64,000 bases of DNA from Fontivita pretiosa (GTDB taxonomy: Bacteria; Planctomycetota; Phycisphaerae; Tepidisphaerales; Tepidisphaeraceae), in NCBI RefSeq assembly GCF_050410795.1, contig NZ_CP191258.1:3348001-3412000 (forward strand), written 5' to 3'. Below are positions 26,938 to 36,482 of the stretch, piece after piece (positions within the stretch are counted from its first letter, which is position 1; each line of letters opens with the position of its first letter). The position numbers were made by a program, and so were the translations under genes. The notes beneath the pieces were generated by a model. It ran no database searches. It was not told the origin of the DNA and saw only the letters and a list, made by a program, of their open reading frames with translations.

Positions 26938-28014
26938 ATGTCCACACTTCCGGCACAACGCGACGAGTTGGATCTGAAGCTTCTGGACCTGCTTCAGCAG
27001 CAGGTGCCGCTGGTGGAGCGGCCATTTGCGGAGATCGCGCAGCGGCTGGGCATTGATGAAGCCCAGGTGCTGCGGCGGGTAAGGGAACTTAAATCCGGGC
27101 CGCGGGGGGTGATCCGGCAGATTTCGGCGATCTTCGACTCGCGGTCACTGGGATACGTCAGCTCACTGGTTGCGGCGAAGGTGGACGAATCGCGCATCGA
27201 CGCCGCCGCCGAGCAGATCAACCTGCATCCGGGCGTCTCGCACAATTATCGCCGAAACCATGCTTACAACCTCTGGTACACGATTGCGGTGCCGCCGGAC
27301 AGCAGGCTTGGGTTGGAGCGGACGGTCCAGGAGCTGCATCGCCGCAGCGGTGCGATCGTGACGCGACTGATGCCGGCGCTGAAGCTGTACAAGATCGGTG
27401 TGCGGTTCAACCTCAGCGGCGAGCCGGACGCAATGGCGCGCGGCGACGAGGAGCCAGCATTTGATTCGGGCCGTCAACAAGCGTCGACAACGCGATTGAC
27501 CGTAACCGACGCCGACAAGCGGATGATTCGGCTGCTTCAGCAGGACTTGCCGCTGGAGCCGCGGCCTTTTGAGATCTGGGCGCAACAGGCGAACGTTCCG
27601 CCACAACAGTTGCTGGAGTCGGCACAAGAGTATTTGCGGATGGGATGGATGAGGCGGTTCAGCGCGGTGTTGCGGCATCGGGAGGCGGGGTTTGTCGCCA
27701 ATGCCATGGGCGCCTGGATCGTTCCGCCCGAGCGGCGCGACGCCTTCGGCGCCCTGGCGGCCAGCTTCCCGGCTGTCAGTCACTGTTATCAGCGTCCGAC
27801 GTACGAGGACTGGCCGTACTCGATCTTCACCATGGTTCACGGGCAAACGCCAGCGGAATGCGAACGGGTGCTGTCGGCGATTTCGGAGGCGACGGGAATC
27901 ACACAATACGCTGCGTTGTACTCGTCCCGGGAATACAAGAAGGTGCGGGTCCGCTATTTCATGGGGGACATCGAGGCATGGGAGGCGCAGGTACTGGCGA
28001 ATTCCCAAAGATAA
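26938..28014 (+). CDS. Fused siroheme decarboxylase (AhbA-AhbB / NirDL type)
   Basis: Two Lrp/AsnC-like halves joined in a 358-residue chain. Residues ~8-165 match the AhbA/NirD type (LLDLLQQQVPLVERPF, RRNHAYNLWYT) and ~185-358 the AhbB/NirL type (LLQQDLPLEPRPF, SHCYQRPTYEDWPYSIFTM). These proteins remove two acetate side-chain carboxyls from siroheme, in the alternative heme pathway (archaea, sulfate reducers) or in heme d1 synthesis. The close coupling to hemC supports a tetrapyrrole role. No nir or ahbC/D gene is in the window, so the end product is open. GGAG lies 11 bases before the ATG. Confidence 0.9.
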   Translation: MSTLPAQRDELDLKLLDLLQQQVPLVERPFAEIAQRLGIDEAQVLRRVRELKSGPRGVIRQISAIFDSRSLGYVSSLVAAKVDESRIDAAAEQINLHPGVSHNYRRNHAYNLWYTIAVPPDSRLGLERTVQELHRRSGAIVTRLMPALKLYKIGVRFNLSGEPDAMARGDEEPAFDSGRQQASTTRLTVTDADKRMIRLLQQDLPLEPRPFEIWAQQANVPPQQLLESAQEYLRMGWMRRFSAVLRHREAGFVANAMGAWIVPPERRDAFGALAASFPAVSHCYQRPTYEDWPYSIFTMVHGQTPAECERVLSAISEATGITQYAALYSSREYKKVRVRYFMGDIEAWEAQVLANSQR

Positions 28015-28046
28015 GAAACCTGCGGAACTCGCTCATGCGCGGTGTC

Positions 28047-28105
28047 AAAAAAACTGCGCAGCAGCTTCGGTCGGCGTGTGAGTTGCGACGCACGCCGACC
28101 GAAGC
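28047..28105 (-). terminator. Hairpin terminator for the ferredoxin gene
   Basis: A perfect 15-bp stem (28064-28078 with 28091-28105), 12-base loop. Read on the minus strand, seven T residues follow after a ten-base gap (28053-28047). It lies between convergent genes and may also stop the hemC transcript, though without a T tract on the plus strand. Confidence 0.6.
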
Positions 28106-28144
28106 CGCCACACCGAGCCAATCGGTGTGCCTGCCCCTGTTGGC

Positions 28145-28318
28145 TTATTGCATGGTGATGGCCTGGCTCGGACAGGCGTCGACGCAGGCGTTGCAGTCGA
28201 TGCACTCTTCGACGTTGACTTCGGCGTGTTCGCCGGGCACGGTGATGGCGCCGTTGGGGCAGGCTTCCTCGCAGGATTTACAGGCGTTGCACAGTTCCTT
28301 ATCAACAACAGCAGGCAT
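28145..28318 (-). CDS. 2[4Fe-4S] ferredoxin
   Basis: A 57-residue bacterial-type ferredoxin with two complete cluster motifs, CNACKSCEEACP and CIDCNACVDACP, each giving three ligands to one cluster and one to the other. GGAGG four bases before the ATG at 28318 sets the start; the longer frame has no family similarity. It would pass low-potential electrons to unidentified partners. An AGACC/GGTCT palindrome lies in its 96-base upstream region. Confidence 0.95.
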   Translation of the reverse strand: MPAVVDKELCNACKSCEEACPNGAITVPGEHAEVNVEECIDCNACVDACPSQAITMQ

Positions 28319-28414
28319 GGGACCTCCGGTTAAGCGACGCGGTATAAGCAGACCATAGGGTCTGATTATCCCGATAGCAACCGGCGTACCGTGCGACAGC
28401 AAGCCTGCTGCGGC

Positions 28415-29707
<1,293 letters not shown>

Positions 29708-29776
29708 GATGACACTATTGTGGAGGAAGACATCCGATCCTGCAACTTTCTTCCCCGCCTTCAGACCGCGGAGATT

Positions 29777-30709
29777 TCAGAAAAATCGGATCGAGAAAAG
29801 GATCACATCCCAGGTTGGCCGGCCAGATCTATCACGCGCTGGCTCGAACCACCAGTCATAGGCCGCCAGCTTGCAAGGCTGATCGACCTCGTTGCTGCCG
29901 CTGGAGCGATAAACGCTTGCGGAAACGACCTTTCCGCTGGGATCGATGGTGAGCTTCAGCACCACGGTGGGTGAAGCCAGGGCCATCAGGTCTGCCCGGG
30001 CGGCCAGCGACAGTCGCGGCCGCGTCAACTTGTGCTTTCGCCCGATGCGGACTTCGGTTCGGCCGGGGCGGAATTCGGCGCTGCCTTGGATGGTCAGCGG
30101 ATCGGATTCGCTTTGCGCCATGGGCGCCGGATCGGCGGCGGGCGCATCGCCGCCCGGCTCACCCGCCTGTGCCACACCCGCGGCGGCATTGCCCGGCGGG
30201 GCCGGCTGGCTTGTCGCCGCAGGCACCATCTCCAGTTTCTCCCTCGCCGGCAGAACAAAATCGCCTGCGGTTGGGCTGATGCCCAGCGGCGCCGCTTGCT
30301 GGGGCGTCGGGGCTTCGAGCAGTGGTGGCGCTTTGATCGACCCGGTCGATCCGCTGGTCAATACCGACAGACCAGGTTCAACCCCCACTTCCGCCAGACC
30401 CTGCGGATCGCGGCTGAGAAAAGCCTGCTCCTGAGTCCCCTGCGGCGCCAGCAGCGGCAACTGCCCGCTGGCATCGTCGATCGCCCGACCGCGGCCATCC
30501 GAGTCCCCCAGCCGATTCCATGGATCGTCCGGCGTTTCGACGAGCGCCGCGGTCAGCGTCGTGGTTTGGGCAAATCCCGGCAGGCGGATGTGCGCAGCGT
30601 TGCGATGCGCGTAGATCTCCGCCGTCGTGCACACGATCAGCACGTGCAGCGACAGCGACGCGCACAAGGCGATGCTCAGGCTCGGATCGCGATGGCTCAT
30701 CCGCGACAT
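29777..30709 (-). CDS. TonB-like periplasmic energy-coupling protein
   Basis: A 310-residue protein with one N-terminal membrane anchor (SIALCASLSLHVLIVC), a long Pro/Ala/Gly-rich spacer (~40-235) and a C-terminal domain (~240-310) with TonB features: VVLKLTIDPSGKVVSASVYRSSG, then AAYDWWFEPARDRSGRPTW. TonB proteins span the periplasm and drive outer-membrane uptake using ExbB-ExbD, neither of which is visible here. ATGs at 30709 and 30700 are both possible. It sits 69 bases upstream of gltA on the same strand, with no obvious functional link. Confidence 0.82.
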   Translation of the reverse strand: MSRMSHRDPSLSIALCASLSLHVLIVCTTAEIYAHRNAAHIRLPGFAQTTTLTAALVETPDDPWNRLGDSDGRGRAIDDASGQLPLLAPQGTQEQAFLSRDPQGLAEVGVEPGLSVLTSGSTGSIKAPPLLEAPTPQQAAPLGISPTAGDFVLPAREKLEMVPAATSQPAPPGNAAAGVAQAGEPGGDAPAADPAPMAQSESDPLTIQGSAEFRPGRTEVRIGRKHKLTRPRLSLAARADLMALASPTVVLKLTIDPSGKVVSASVYRSSGSNEVDQPCKLAAYDWWFEPARDRSGRPTWDVILFSIRFF

Positions 30710-30737
30710 TCATTGTATCGGCTGTGGTCCGCGAGGA

Positions 30738-31349
30738 TCACTCCGTCGCAGCCACGATGCCCTCTGCGAGCCACTTGTCGGCCTTGAGCACAGGAGGAGT
30801 GTAGCTGCGAAGGTAGTCAACCGCCTGGGGCACAGTTGCGGCGGTGAAGTAGAGGTTACGCGCCTTGGGCTTGATGAACTTCTGATCGATGGCGCTTTGG
30901 ATCATCGCGAGCATGGGATTCCAGTAGCCGGCGACATTCAGGAACACGATCGGCTTGTTGTGACAGGCAAGCTGCTTGCCGACGATGATCTCGAAAATCT
31001 CCTCAAAAGTTCCCAGCCCGCCGGGCAGGGCGATGTACGCGTCGCCGCGCTCTTCCAGAATCGCCTTGCGGTCACGCATCGAGTTGGTGATCACCAGTTC
31101 GTCGCAGAGCCTGTCCTCCAGGCCTTTGTCGCAGAAGAGCTGCGGCGTGACGCCGATGACCTTTCCACCGCCGGCCCGAACCGCATCGGCGACGGTCTTC
31201 ATCAGCCCGATCGCATTGCCGCCGTAGACGAGCTTCCACCCGTTGGAGGCGAGTGCGCGTCCGAGTTCCGCGCCGGCATCGTAGTAGTGCTGCGCCAGCT
31301 CGCTGCTGGAGGAACAGTAAACGGTGACGGTGTGGATAGGGTAGGTCAT
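30738..31349 (-). CDS. LOG-family protein (TIGR00730-type phosphoribohydrolase)
   Basis: A 203-residue Rossmann protein with the LOG signatures MRDRKAILEE and PGGLGTFEEIFE. Characterised relatives remove ribose-5-phosphate from cytokinin nucleotides or from AMP and other purine nucleotides. It follows, by 24 bases on the same strand, a P-loop/deoxyribosyltransferase-like gene, so both may act on nucleotides or nucleotide damage (inference). Confidence 0.9.
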   Translation of the reverse strand: MTYPIHTVTVYCSSSSELAQHYYDAGAELGRALASNGWKLVYGGNAIGLMKTVADAVRAGGGKVIGVTPQLFCDKGLEDRLCDELVITNSMRDRKAILEERGDAYIALPGGLGTFEEIFEIIVGKQLACHNKPIVFLNVAGYWNPMLAMIQSAIDQKFIKPKARNLYFTAATVPQAVDYLRSYTPPVLKADKWLAEGIVAATE

Positions 31350-31373
31350 GCTGATCGCGGAACCTGCGCCTTG

Positions 31374-32459
31374 TCACTTCACATAGCCTTTGGCTCGGAA
31401 ATACCCGATCGCCTCTTCGGTGCTGCGGAAGACCCGCGTGGCGGTTTCGGTGATGAAGGGGCTGGGCAAAGCACGGCAGGACCAGACGACGTAGACCTCC
31501 TTGCCGCCCTCGAAGGCGTGGTGCAGCTCCCGCTCCACGCCGCTGCTGAGGCCCGGCTTGCCGTGGGGAAGCTCCGGGATGAAGCTGATGATCATGTCCG
31601 ACTGATCCACCATCTTGAAGTCGCGCATGTAGATCTGGCCCATGATGTCCCCGGAGATCTGGAGGACTTCCCTGGTCTTGAGTCGGATTGGCCCGTCGGC
31701 GGCCTGAACTTCGATCTCCTCCTGGCCCGCCTGGGTCGCCTCGTCGGCCATCTTGTGCAGGATGAACTCGTCCACGTCGGCCGGGTCGAAGCAGATGAAG
31801 TGCCGGTTGATCTCCGCCTTGAATCGCTCGATTTCGCTGAGCACCCCGGGCAGATCCATCACGTGGCTCATCGGGAAGCTGAGGTACACCTTCCGCATCT
31901 GATGCTGATGGAAGACCAGGCGGTAGATGGTCTCGGTCGTCGGGACGTTGCGCCCGCGGCTGATCATGAAAAAGTGCCCGTAACCCTTGAGGATATTGGC
32001 CAGGATTTCCGTGGCCAGCAGCTCCTCCTCACGCCAGACCATGATGTCCTTGAGGGTATGGTCGATGTCGTGGTCGCGCATCAGACGCTGGTGGACGGAT
32101 TCGGCGTTATCCAGCAGTGTGATGTAGACGTCCGCGTTGAAGGCCTTGATCTGATCGAAATCGAACGCCGCGAACAGTCCATGTCGCCAGCGGAACGTCG
32201 CGTGCGTATTGACCAGCACGTGCTCGTGCTTTTCGCTCAGTCGCAGGATTTCCTTGAAGACGGCGCGGCGGAGCGTGTTCAACCGGCTGATGGGCAGATT
32301 CAGGATTCGTCCCGGCGGCACGTCGGGCGCTTCCTTGTACATCATCGCTCCGACGTGGAAGACCTCCACGTCCAGACCGTTTCTCACAGCGATCTGCTTG
32401 ACCGCTTCCAGATAAGGGCCTTTGTCCACGCCCACCTGGCCAGTGACGATCGCGCGCAT
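31374..32459 (-). CDS. Fusion of an adenylate-kinase-like P-loop domain and a nucleoside deoxyribosyltransferase-like domain
   Basis: A 361-residue two-domain protein. Residues 1-~185 resemble archaeal-type adenylate kinases, but the P-loop is degenerate: GQVGVDKG has Gly where the Ser/Thr should follow Lys. Residues ~190-361 (KVYLSFPMSH, DQSDMIISFIPELP, GVERELHHAFEGGKEVYVVW) look like the nucleoside 2-deoxyribosyltransferase/SLOG fold. GAGGAG nine bases upstream fixes the ATG at 32459. It pairs with the LOG gene downstream. Function is unknown; a nucleotide-sensing or salvage role is a guess. Confidence 0.72.
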   Translation of the reverse strand: MRAIVTGQVGVDKGPYLEAVKQIAVRNGLDVEVFHVGAMMYKEAPDVPPGRILNLPISRLNTLRRAVFKEILRLSEKHEHVLVNTHATFRWRHGLFAAFDFDQIKAFNADVYITLLDNAESVHQRLMRDHDIDHTLKDIMVWREEELLATEILANILKGYGHFFMISRGRNVPTTETIYRLVFHQHQMRKVYLSFPMSHVMDLPGVLSEIERFKAEINRHFICFDPADVDEFILHKMADEATQAGQEEIEVQAADGPIRLKTREVLQISGDIMGQIYMRDFKMVDQSDMIISFIPELPHGKPGLSSGVERELHHAFEGGKEVYVVWSCRALPSPFITETATRVFRSTEEAIGYFRAKGYVK

Positions 32460-32609
32460 GAATGCGGGCTCCTCAAAAAAAACAGGTTCAAAGCGGAGGG
32501 GAATCTTAGCAGGCCGGGACAGTTGCACAAACACATCCAGACGATCCTGGCACTGTGCCACGGACTCCGGTGCGCCGCATCGTACGGCGGTGGGATGTGG
32601 TATCCGCTT

Positions 32610-32638
32610 CAGGCTCGCGCCTGTCAGGCTCGCGCCTG
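32610..32638. repeat. Tandem pair of 14-bp palindromes
   Basis: The hairpin CAGGCTCGCGCCTG occurs twice, at 32610-32623 and 32625-32638, separated by one base. The second copy overlaps the stop codon of the UVR-motif gene. Possibly a REP-like element or terminator. Confidence 0.7.
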
Positions 32639-33475
32639 CGTTCCCCCGCGACGCTTGATCTCATCGCGCAGACGAGCCGCCTCTTCGTAGCGCTCGGCAC
32701 GGATTGCCTTTTCCAGCTCCGCCCGCAGCCTGGTCATCGGGTCGATCGGCATCTTCTTGCGGATCTCCCGCGCAAACTGCCGCAGGATCGCCACCTCGCT
32801 GGCGTGGGCGTATGCTTCCGGCTGGCCAAACCGCTCGAAGAAGGCCTTGAGTTTTTCCAGCCCCTGGTTCACGACGAGCAGCGCTTCGTTGTACTTTTTG
32901 GCTTGAAAGAGGATCGACGCCGCGGCCCGCGTGTTCATCATCGTGATGTACGGACGGTACTGTTCCAGGACCAGCCGGTCGGACTCCTCGACGGCGTATT
33001 TGCCGCAGAAATCCAGCACGCGCAGGTTCCGCGCCGTGTCGCGCACCACGCCCGCAAAATCCTCCAGCACGTAAAGTCCCAGGTAGCGGTGGTAGTAGAG
33101 GCTGGCCTCTTCCCGCAACGCCGCGCACTGATCGGCACTGAGATGGAATCCCAGCTCGGTGCCGTTGCGACGCTTGTGATCTCGAAGCTGCGCCTCGTAG
33201 TACTCCAGCAGCGACTCGCATCCGTGCGGGCGCGCCCCGTCAGGCCGGCCAGTCAGCTCCATCTGAAGCAGCCCCAGGTCCAGGCGCATCTGGAGCTTGG
33301 GCACGCCGTCCAGCCCCAGTATTTTGCGGACGCTGATGGTGCCCGGCTCGTAGTCCCAACCCTTCAGCAGTGGCGTGATGTCCTTGCTGGCGCCGCGGCG
33401 GCGGGGCCGCGCGGCTCCGCCATCGGTGGAGTTGTGCTTCTGCCGTTCCGGAGAGTTGCCTGCGGCGTCACTCAT
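32624..33475 (-). CDS. UvrB/UvrC-motif-containing protein of unknown function
   Basis: A 283-residue soluble protein. The last ~35 residues (MTRLRAELEKAIRAERYEEA, then ARLRDEIKR) form a UVR helical hairpin as in UvrB, UvrC, ClpC and McsA, where it mediates protein contacts. Residues ~35-240 are helical with an Arg/Tyr-rich middle and no family I can name; a LLKGWDYEPGTISVRKILGLDG segment (interrupted only here) near 37-58 looks conserved. It is probably an adaptor rather than a nuclease. It lies upstream of the P-loop fusion gene with a 164-base gap. Confidence 0.75.
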   Translation of the reverse strand: MSDAAGNSPERQKHNSTDGGAARPRRRGASKDITPLLKGWDYEPGTISVRKILGLDGVPKLQMRLDLGLLQMELTGRPDGARPHGCESLLEYYEAQLRDHKRRNGTELGFHLSADQCAALREEASLYYHRYLGLYVLEDFAGVVRDTARNLRVLDFCGKYAVEESDRLVLEQYRPYITMMNTRAAASILFQAKKYNEALLVVNQGLEKLKAFFERFGQPEAYAHASEVAILRQFAREIRKKMPIDPMTRLRAELEKAIRAERYEEAARLRDEIKRRGGTQARA

Positions 33476-33684
33476 GTCGTCCCGCTCCGTACGTGCGCGT
33501 GGTACGCTGAATCTACTTTACAAAACAACAGTGATTATAGCAGCCGAAAACCGCAGCGGGCGGAGGGCTGTGTTTTGGCGACAGGCCATCAACCAACGGG
33601 CATCAGAAGCTGGCGGCTCACGCGGCCGCAATTCGGCTTGCCTGAAGCGCGTGAGAATAGGAAGATGGGTACAAGAGGCAAGCC

Positions 33685-33924
33685 ATGCCGCGGTTGCCAT
33701 TTCATACCGTTTCTGCCGACCCGGACCCGCCGGTCAAATGTGCCTGTCCCACCTGCCATTGCCTGGTGAATAGCGCCAATGCCGTTCGGCGCGACGCAAG
33801 GCTGTTCTGTAGTCAGGCCTGCGCCTACGACTGCACCGAGACCATGTGTGTGTGCGTGCATGAGCACTGCGGTCCGACGCCGCCGCCGGCTGCGTCGCAC
33901 AAGCGTGCAGCCGATCGGCCATGA
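33685..33924 (+). CDS. Bacterial metallothionein (SmtA/BmtA-like)
   Basis: A 79-residue Cys-rich protein with the metallothionein pattern: CACPTCHC (residues ~19-26), FCSQACAYDC (~42-51) and CVCVHEHC (~55-62), twelve Cys-rich metal ligands plus His residues. It should bind Zn or Cd in the cytosol. It is transcribed divergently from the UVR-motif gene across a 209-base gap with an AT-rich patch near 33510-33545, a plausible promoter zone; no SmtB repressor gene is visible. The C-terminal ~17 residues are Pro/Ala rich and probably disordered. Confidence 0.85.
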   Translation: MPRLPFHTVSADPDPPVKCACPTCHCLVNSANAVRRDARLFCSQACAYDCTETMCVCVHEHCGPTPPPAASHKRAADRP

Positions 33925-33960
33925 ACCTGGCGGCTGCGGACGGCCCGGCGATACCCGCAT

Positions 33961-35139
33961 ATGATCCTTCCCATGGCCAGCCAGCCCACCAACCCGCTGC
34001 ACGATCTGCATCGCCAGGCCCAGGCGGAATTCCAGAACTGGGACCAGATCCAGATTGTGCAGACGTTCGGCGAACCCGAAGCCGAATACGCCGCCATTCG
34101 CAAATCGTGTGGCCTGATCGATCTTCCGCAAAGGGGTATCCTCGAACTCACCGGCAGGGATCGACTGCCGTTTCTGAACAACCTGCTGACCAATCAGGTG
34201 TGGGACAAGGCCGCACGCTCGGGCCTTGCGGCCGGGCAGGGTGTTTATGCGTTCCTGCTGAACGTGCGCGGACAGATTGTGGCTGATATGAACGTGCTCG
34301 AGCGGGGCGACCGGACATGGCTGGAGATGGACGCGCGTCTGGTCTCGGCGCTGGCGGGCGTGCTTCAGAAGTACATCTTCACCGAGCAGGTCAAGCTGAT
34401 CGACCGCGGCGGCGAGTTGCACGAGATCGCCCTGCACGGCCCGGCGGCCGAGCAGGTGATCGGCCAGTCCATCCCGCATCAGCTCGGCTCAGTTTCCACC
34501 AACCTGTACAACGTGCCGGTGACGGTCTGGCGAGATGATGTGGCGGGGGTGTCCGGTTATCACCTGATCATGCTCAGGGACGATGCCCGCAAGGTATGGA
34601 TGAACCTGATCGCGCAGTTCAGCTCCCAATCGCAGGCAGGAAAGCGGATGCTTCGGCCGGTCGGATGGGCGGCATTCAACGCCACGCGGATCGAAGCGGG
34701 CCGGCCGATTTTCGGGATCGATTTCGATGGCGCGCCGGTTCAGAGCGCTGCGCCCGGATCGGCGCGCGACTCGACCGCCGGCGCATTGCCTGCGGAAACG
34801 GGGCTGTTCGAGCGGGCCGTCAGCGTTACCAAGGGCTGTTACCTGGGACAGGAGATCGTCGCGCGGATCCACGCCCGCGGACAGCAGGTGGCCAGGCGAG
34901 TGGTCGGCATCCGCATGGAGGCCGACCAATTGCCCATCGCCGGCAGCGAGATCTTTGGCGGCGAGGAGCAGAACGTCGTCGGGATGATCACCTCCAGCAC
35001 GGTTTCGCCGCTGCTGTCGAATCGGGCGATCTGTTTTGGGCAGGTCAAGCGGCCGTACTTCGAGCCGGGCACGAAGCTGATGATCCCCGCGGAAGGCGCG
35101 CTGCGCAGTGGAACAGTTGGACCGTTGAGATTCCTGTAG
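33961..35139 (+). CDS. ygfZ: YgfZ/GcvT-family tetrahydrofolate-dependent Fe-S maintenance protein
   Basis: A 392-residue relative of GcvT, the glycine-cleavage T protein. The YgfZ signature with its essential Cys is present: TKGCYLGQEIVARIH near residue 295. Family members help assemble or repair Fe-S enzymes such as MiaB in a folate-dependent way. ATGs at 33961 and 33973 are both possible and neither has a strong ribosome site. It starts 36 bases after the metallothionein gene, on the same strand. Confidence 0.93.
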   Translation: MILPMASQPTNPLHDLHRQAQAEFQNWDQIQIVQTFGEPEAEYAAIRKSCGLIDLPQRGILELTGRDRLPFLNNLLTNQVWDKAARSGLAAGQGVYAFLLNVRGQIVADMNVLERGDRTWLEMDARLVSALAGVLQKYIFTEQVKLIDRGGELHEIALHGPAAEQVIGQSIPHQLGSVSTNLYNVPVTVWRDDVAGVSGYHLIMLRDDARKVWMNLIAQFSSQSQAGKRMLRPVGWAAFNATRIEAGRPIFGIDFDGAPVQSAAPGSARDSTAGALPAETGLFERAVSVTKGCYLGQEIVARIHARGQQVARRVVGIRMEADQLPIAGSEIFGGEEQNVVGMITSSTVSPLLSNRAICFGQVKRPYFEPGTKLMIPAEGALRSGTVGPLRFL

Positions 35140-35151
35140 AGTGCGCGGGGA

Positions 35152-35547
35152 TCAGGCGGCAATCGCGGTTGGCGGCTGGCGACGCGCGCCGGCGCTTTGC
35201 CGTGCCTCGCGCCAATCGCCAAGATTGATCGTCTGCTCGTCCTGATAGGCATCGGCGTCCGTGTCGCAGGTCTGGACGAGCGGCGTCGCGGGCGGCTCGG
35301 CCGCCGCCGTCGGGTGCGCTGTCGCTGCCTCGATCGGCTCGGGACTGGCCAGCCGAAAAGTGGCCGGGCGGGCGGTTGATCGCGTGTTGGGCGTCTGGAA
35401 GACCGGGCTGTGCGGCGCCACATCCACGAAGATTCGTCCCAGGTCGTTCTTGGTGGGCAGCTGACCACTGTTGATTCGCGCCAGGATGGTATCGACCGAA
35501 ACGCCCCAGATTTCCGCAGCGACCGAAGGCACGACCCAGCAGGACAT
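35152..35547 (-). CDS. Small excisionase/MerR-like helix-turn-helix protein
   Basis: A 131-residue protein. Residues 3-45 (WVVPSVAAEIWGVSVDTI, then INSGQLPTKNDLGRIFVDV) match the excisionase-like HTH_17 fold used in DNA binding. The remaining ~85 residues are Pro/Ala/Thr rich and acidic, probably disordered. GGAGAG eight bases upstream favours the ATG at 35547 over one at 35562. No integrase is nearby, so a regulator role is more likely than excision. It converges on ygfZ with a 12-base gap. Confidence 0.72.
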   Translation of the reverse strand: MSCWVVPSVAAEIWGVSVDTILARINSGQLPTKNDLGRIFVDVAPHSPVFQTPNTRSTARPATFRLASPEPIEAATAHPTAAAEPPATPLVQTCDTDADAYQDEQTINLGDWREARQSAGARRQPPTAIAA

Positions 35548-35765
35548 GTTGTATCTCTCCACGTTGCCTGACGCTTAAGACGCACTGGCAAGAAACGCGC
35601 CGGTCGCTCCGTCGGTCGGCTGGTTCCGCATCCTCCGTGAGATTTCTGGCCTGACGCCAGACTCATCGGACTGATGTAGATATGACTTGAGAAATGAACG
35701 GAGCAAATGCTCCGTGGTGCGCGATCAGGTCATGGCGCGCCGCCGCGCCCATAACATCGACGCGG

Positions 35766-36374
35766 TCAGCGCTGCTGCTCCTGTTGTTTCTTTTCCGCTG
35801 CCTTGATCGCCTCGCGGATCCGCTCCATCTTTCCGGCCAGGCGGAACCCGCCGTCCACATACACGATCGACCACAGGGTGATGTGCGAGCTGCTGTTTTC
35901 TTTCTGAAGTTTGACGGTGTAGAGCGGAACGGGATTCGCCATCGCCGCCAGGGCGAATCGCTGATGGATTTTGGCGTTGGGATCGTCGGATTGCTCGACG
36001 GCGGTGACCGTGATCTTCAGGTCTTTGGGATTGGTCAGTCGCAGAAACAGCCCGGTCATCGCCGCGGGGAACTTTTCCATCTCCCGGGTGTACTCTTCTG
36101 CCAGGGGGCTGCCGACGTCTTCGCCGAACGTGTCGGTGAACCATTTATCGGCGTCGGGCAGCAGCAGCGAGCGCATGATGGCGTAGACTTTCTGGCCCTG
36201 GCGTTCCTGGGCGGCGGTCAGCAGATCGCTGAACAGTTGCTTCAGCCCCTCGGAGGTTTCGGGATACGTCGGCAGAGTCGTCTGTGCCCGCGCGGGCGTC
36301 GTTTGTAACACTGGCAACAGCATGAAGGCGCACAGCCACATCGTAATGGCCCGCCCAGTCAGTTCGCATTGCAT
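35766..36374 (-). CDS. Exported protein of unknown function
   Basis: A 202-residue protein with a signal peptide (ITMWLCAFMLLPVLQTTPARA, cut after ~30). The mature part has a helical start (SEGLKQLFSDLLTAAQERQG), a beta-rich centre (DLKITVTAVEQSDD, then YTVKLQKENSSSHITLWSIVYVDGGFRLAG split across strands) and a charged C-terminus (KAAEKKQQEQQR). I recognise no family; the centre recalls NTF2/DUF4878-like lipoprotein folds, but without Cys lipidation. The 218-base gap to the next gene (35548-35765) holds only small hairpins (35646-35660 and 35699-35714). Confidence 0.75.
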   Translation of the reverse strand: MQCELTGRAITMWLCAFMLLPVLQTTPARAQTTLPTYPETSEGLKQLFSDLLTAAQERQGQKVYAIMRSLLLPDADKWFTDTFGEDVGSPLAEEYTREMEKFPAAMTGLFLRLTNPKDLKITVTAVEQSDDPNAKIHQRFALAAMANPVPLYTVKLQKENSSSHITLWSIVYVDGGFRLAGKMERIREAIKAAEKKQQEQQR

Positions 36375-36482
36375 CCTCTCATTCTAACCTTCGATTGGTA
36401 TGGAGACGAACGACGGGACTGCACTTTGGGATCGACCGATAATCACGCAGGCGGCGATCAGGTTGGCAACGCGGCGCCGTCG

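Noticed and set aside
30738..32459. LOG and P-loop/SLOG genes as an anti-phage defence operon
   Set aside because: No nuclease, membrane effector or cyclase is adjacent, and both proteins fit nucleotide metabolism equally well.
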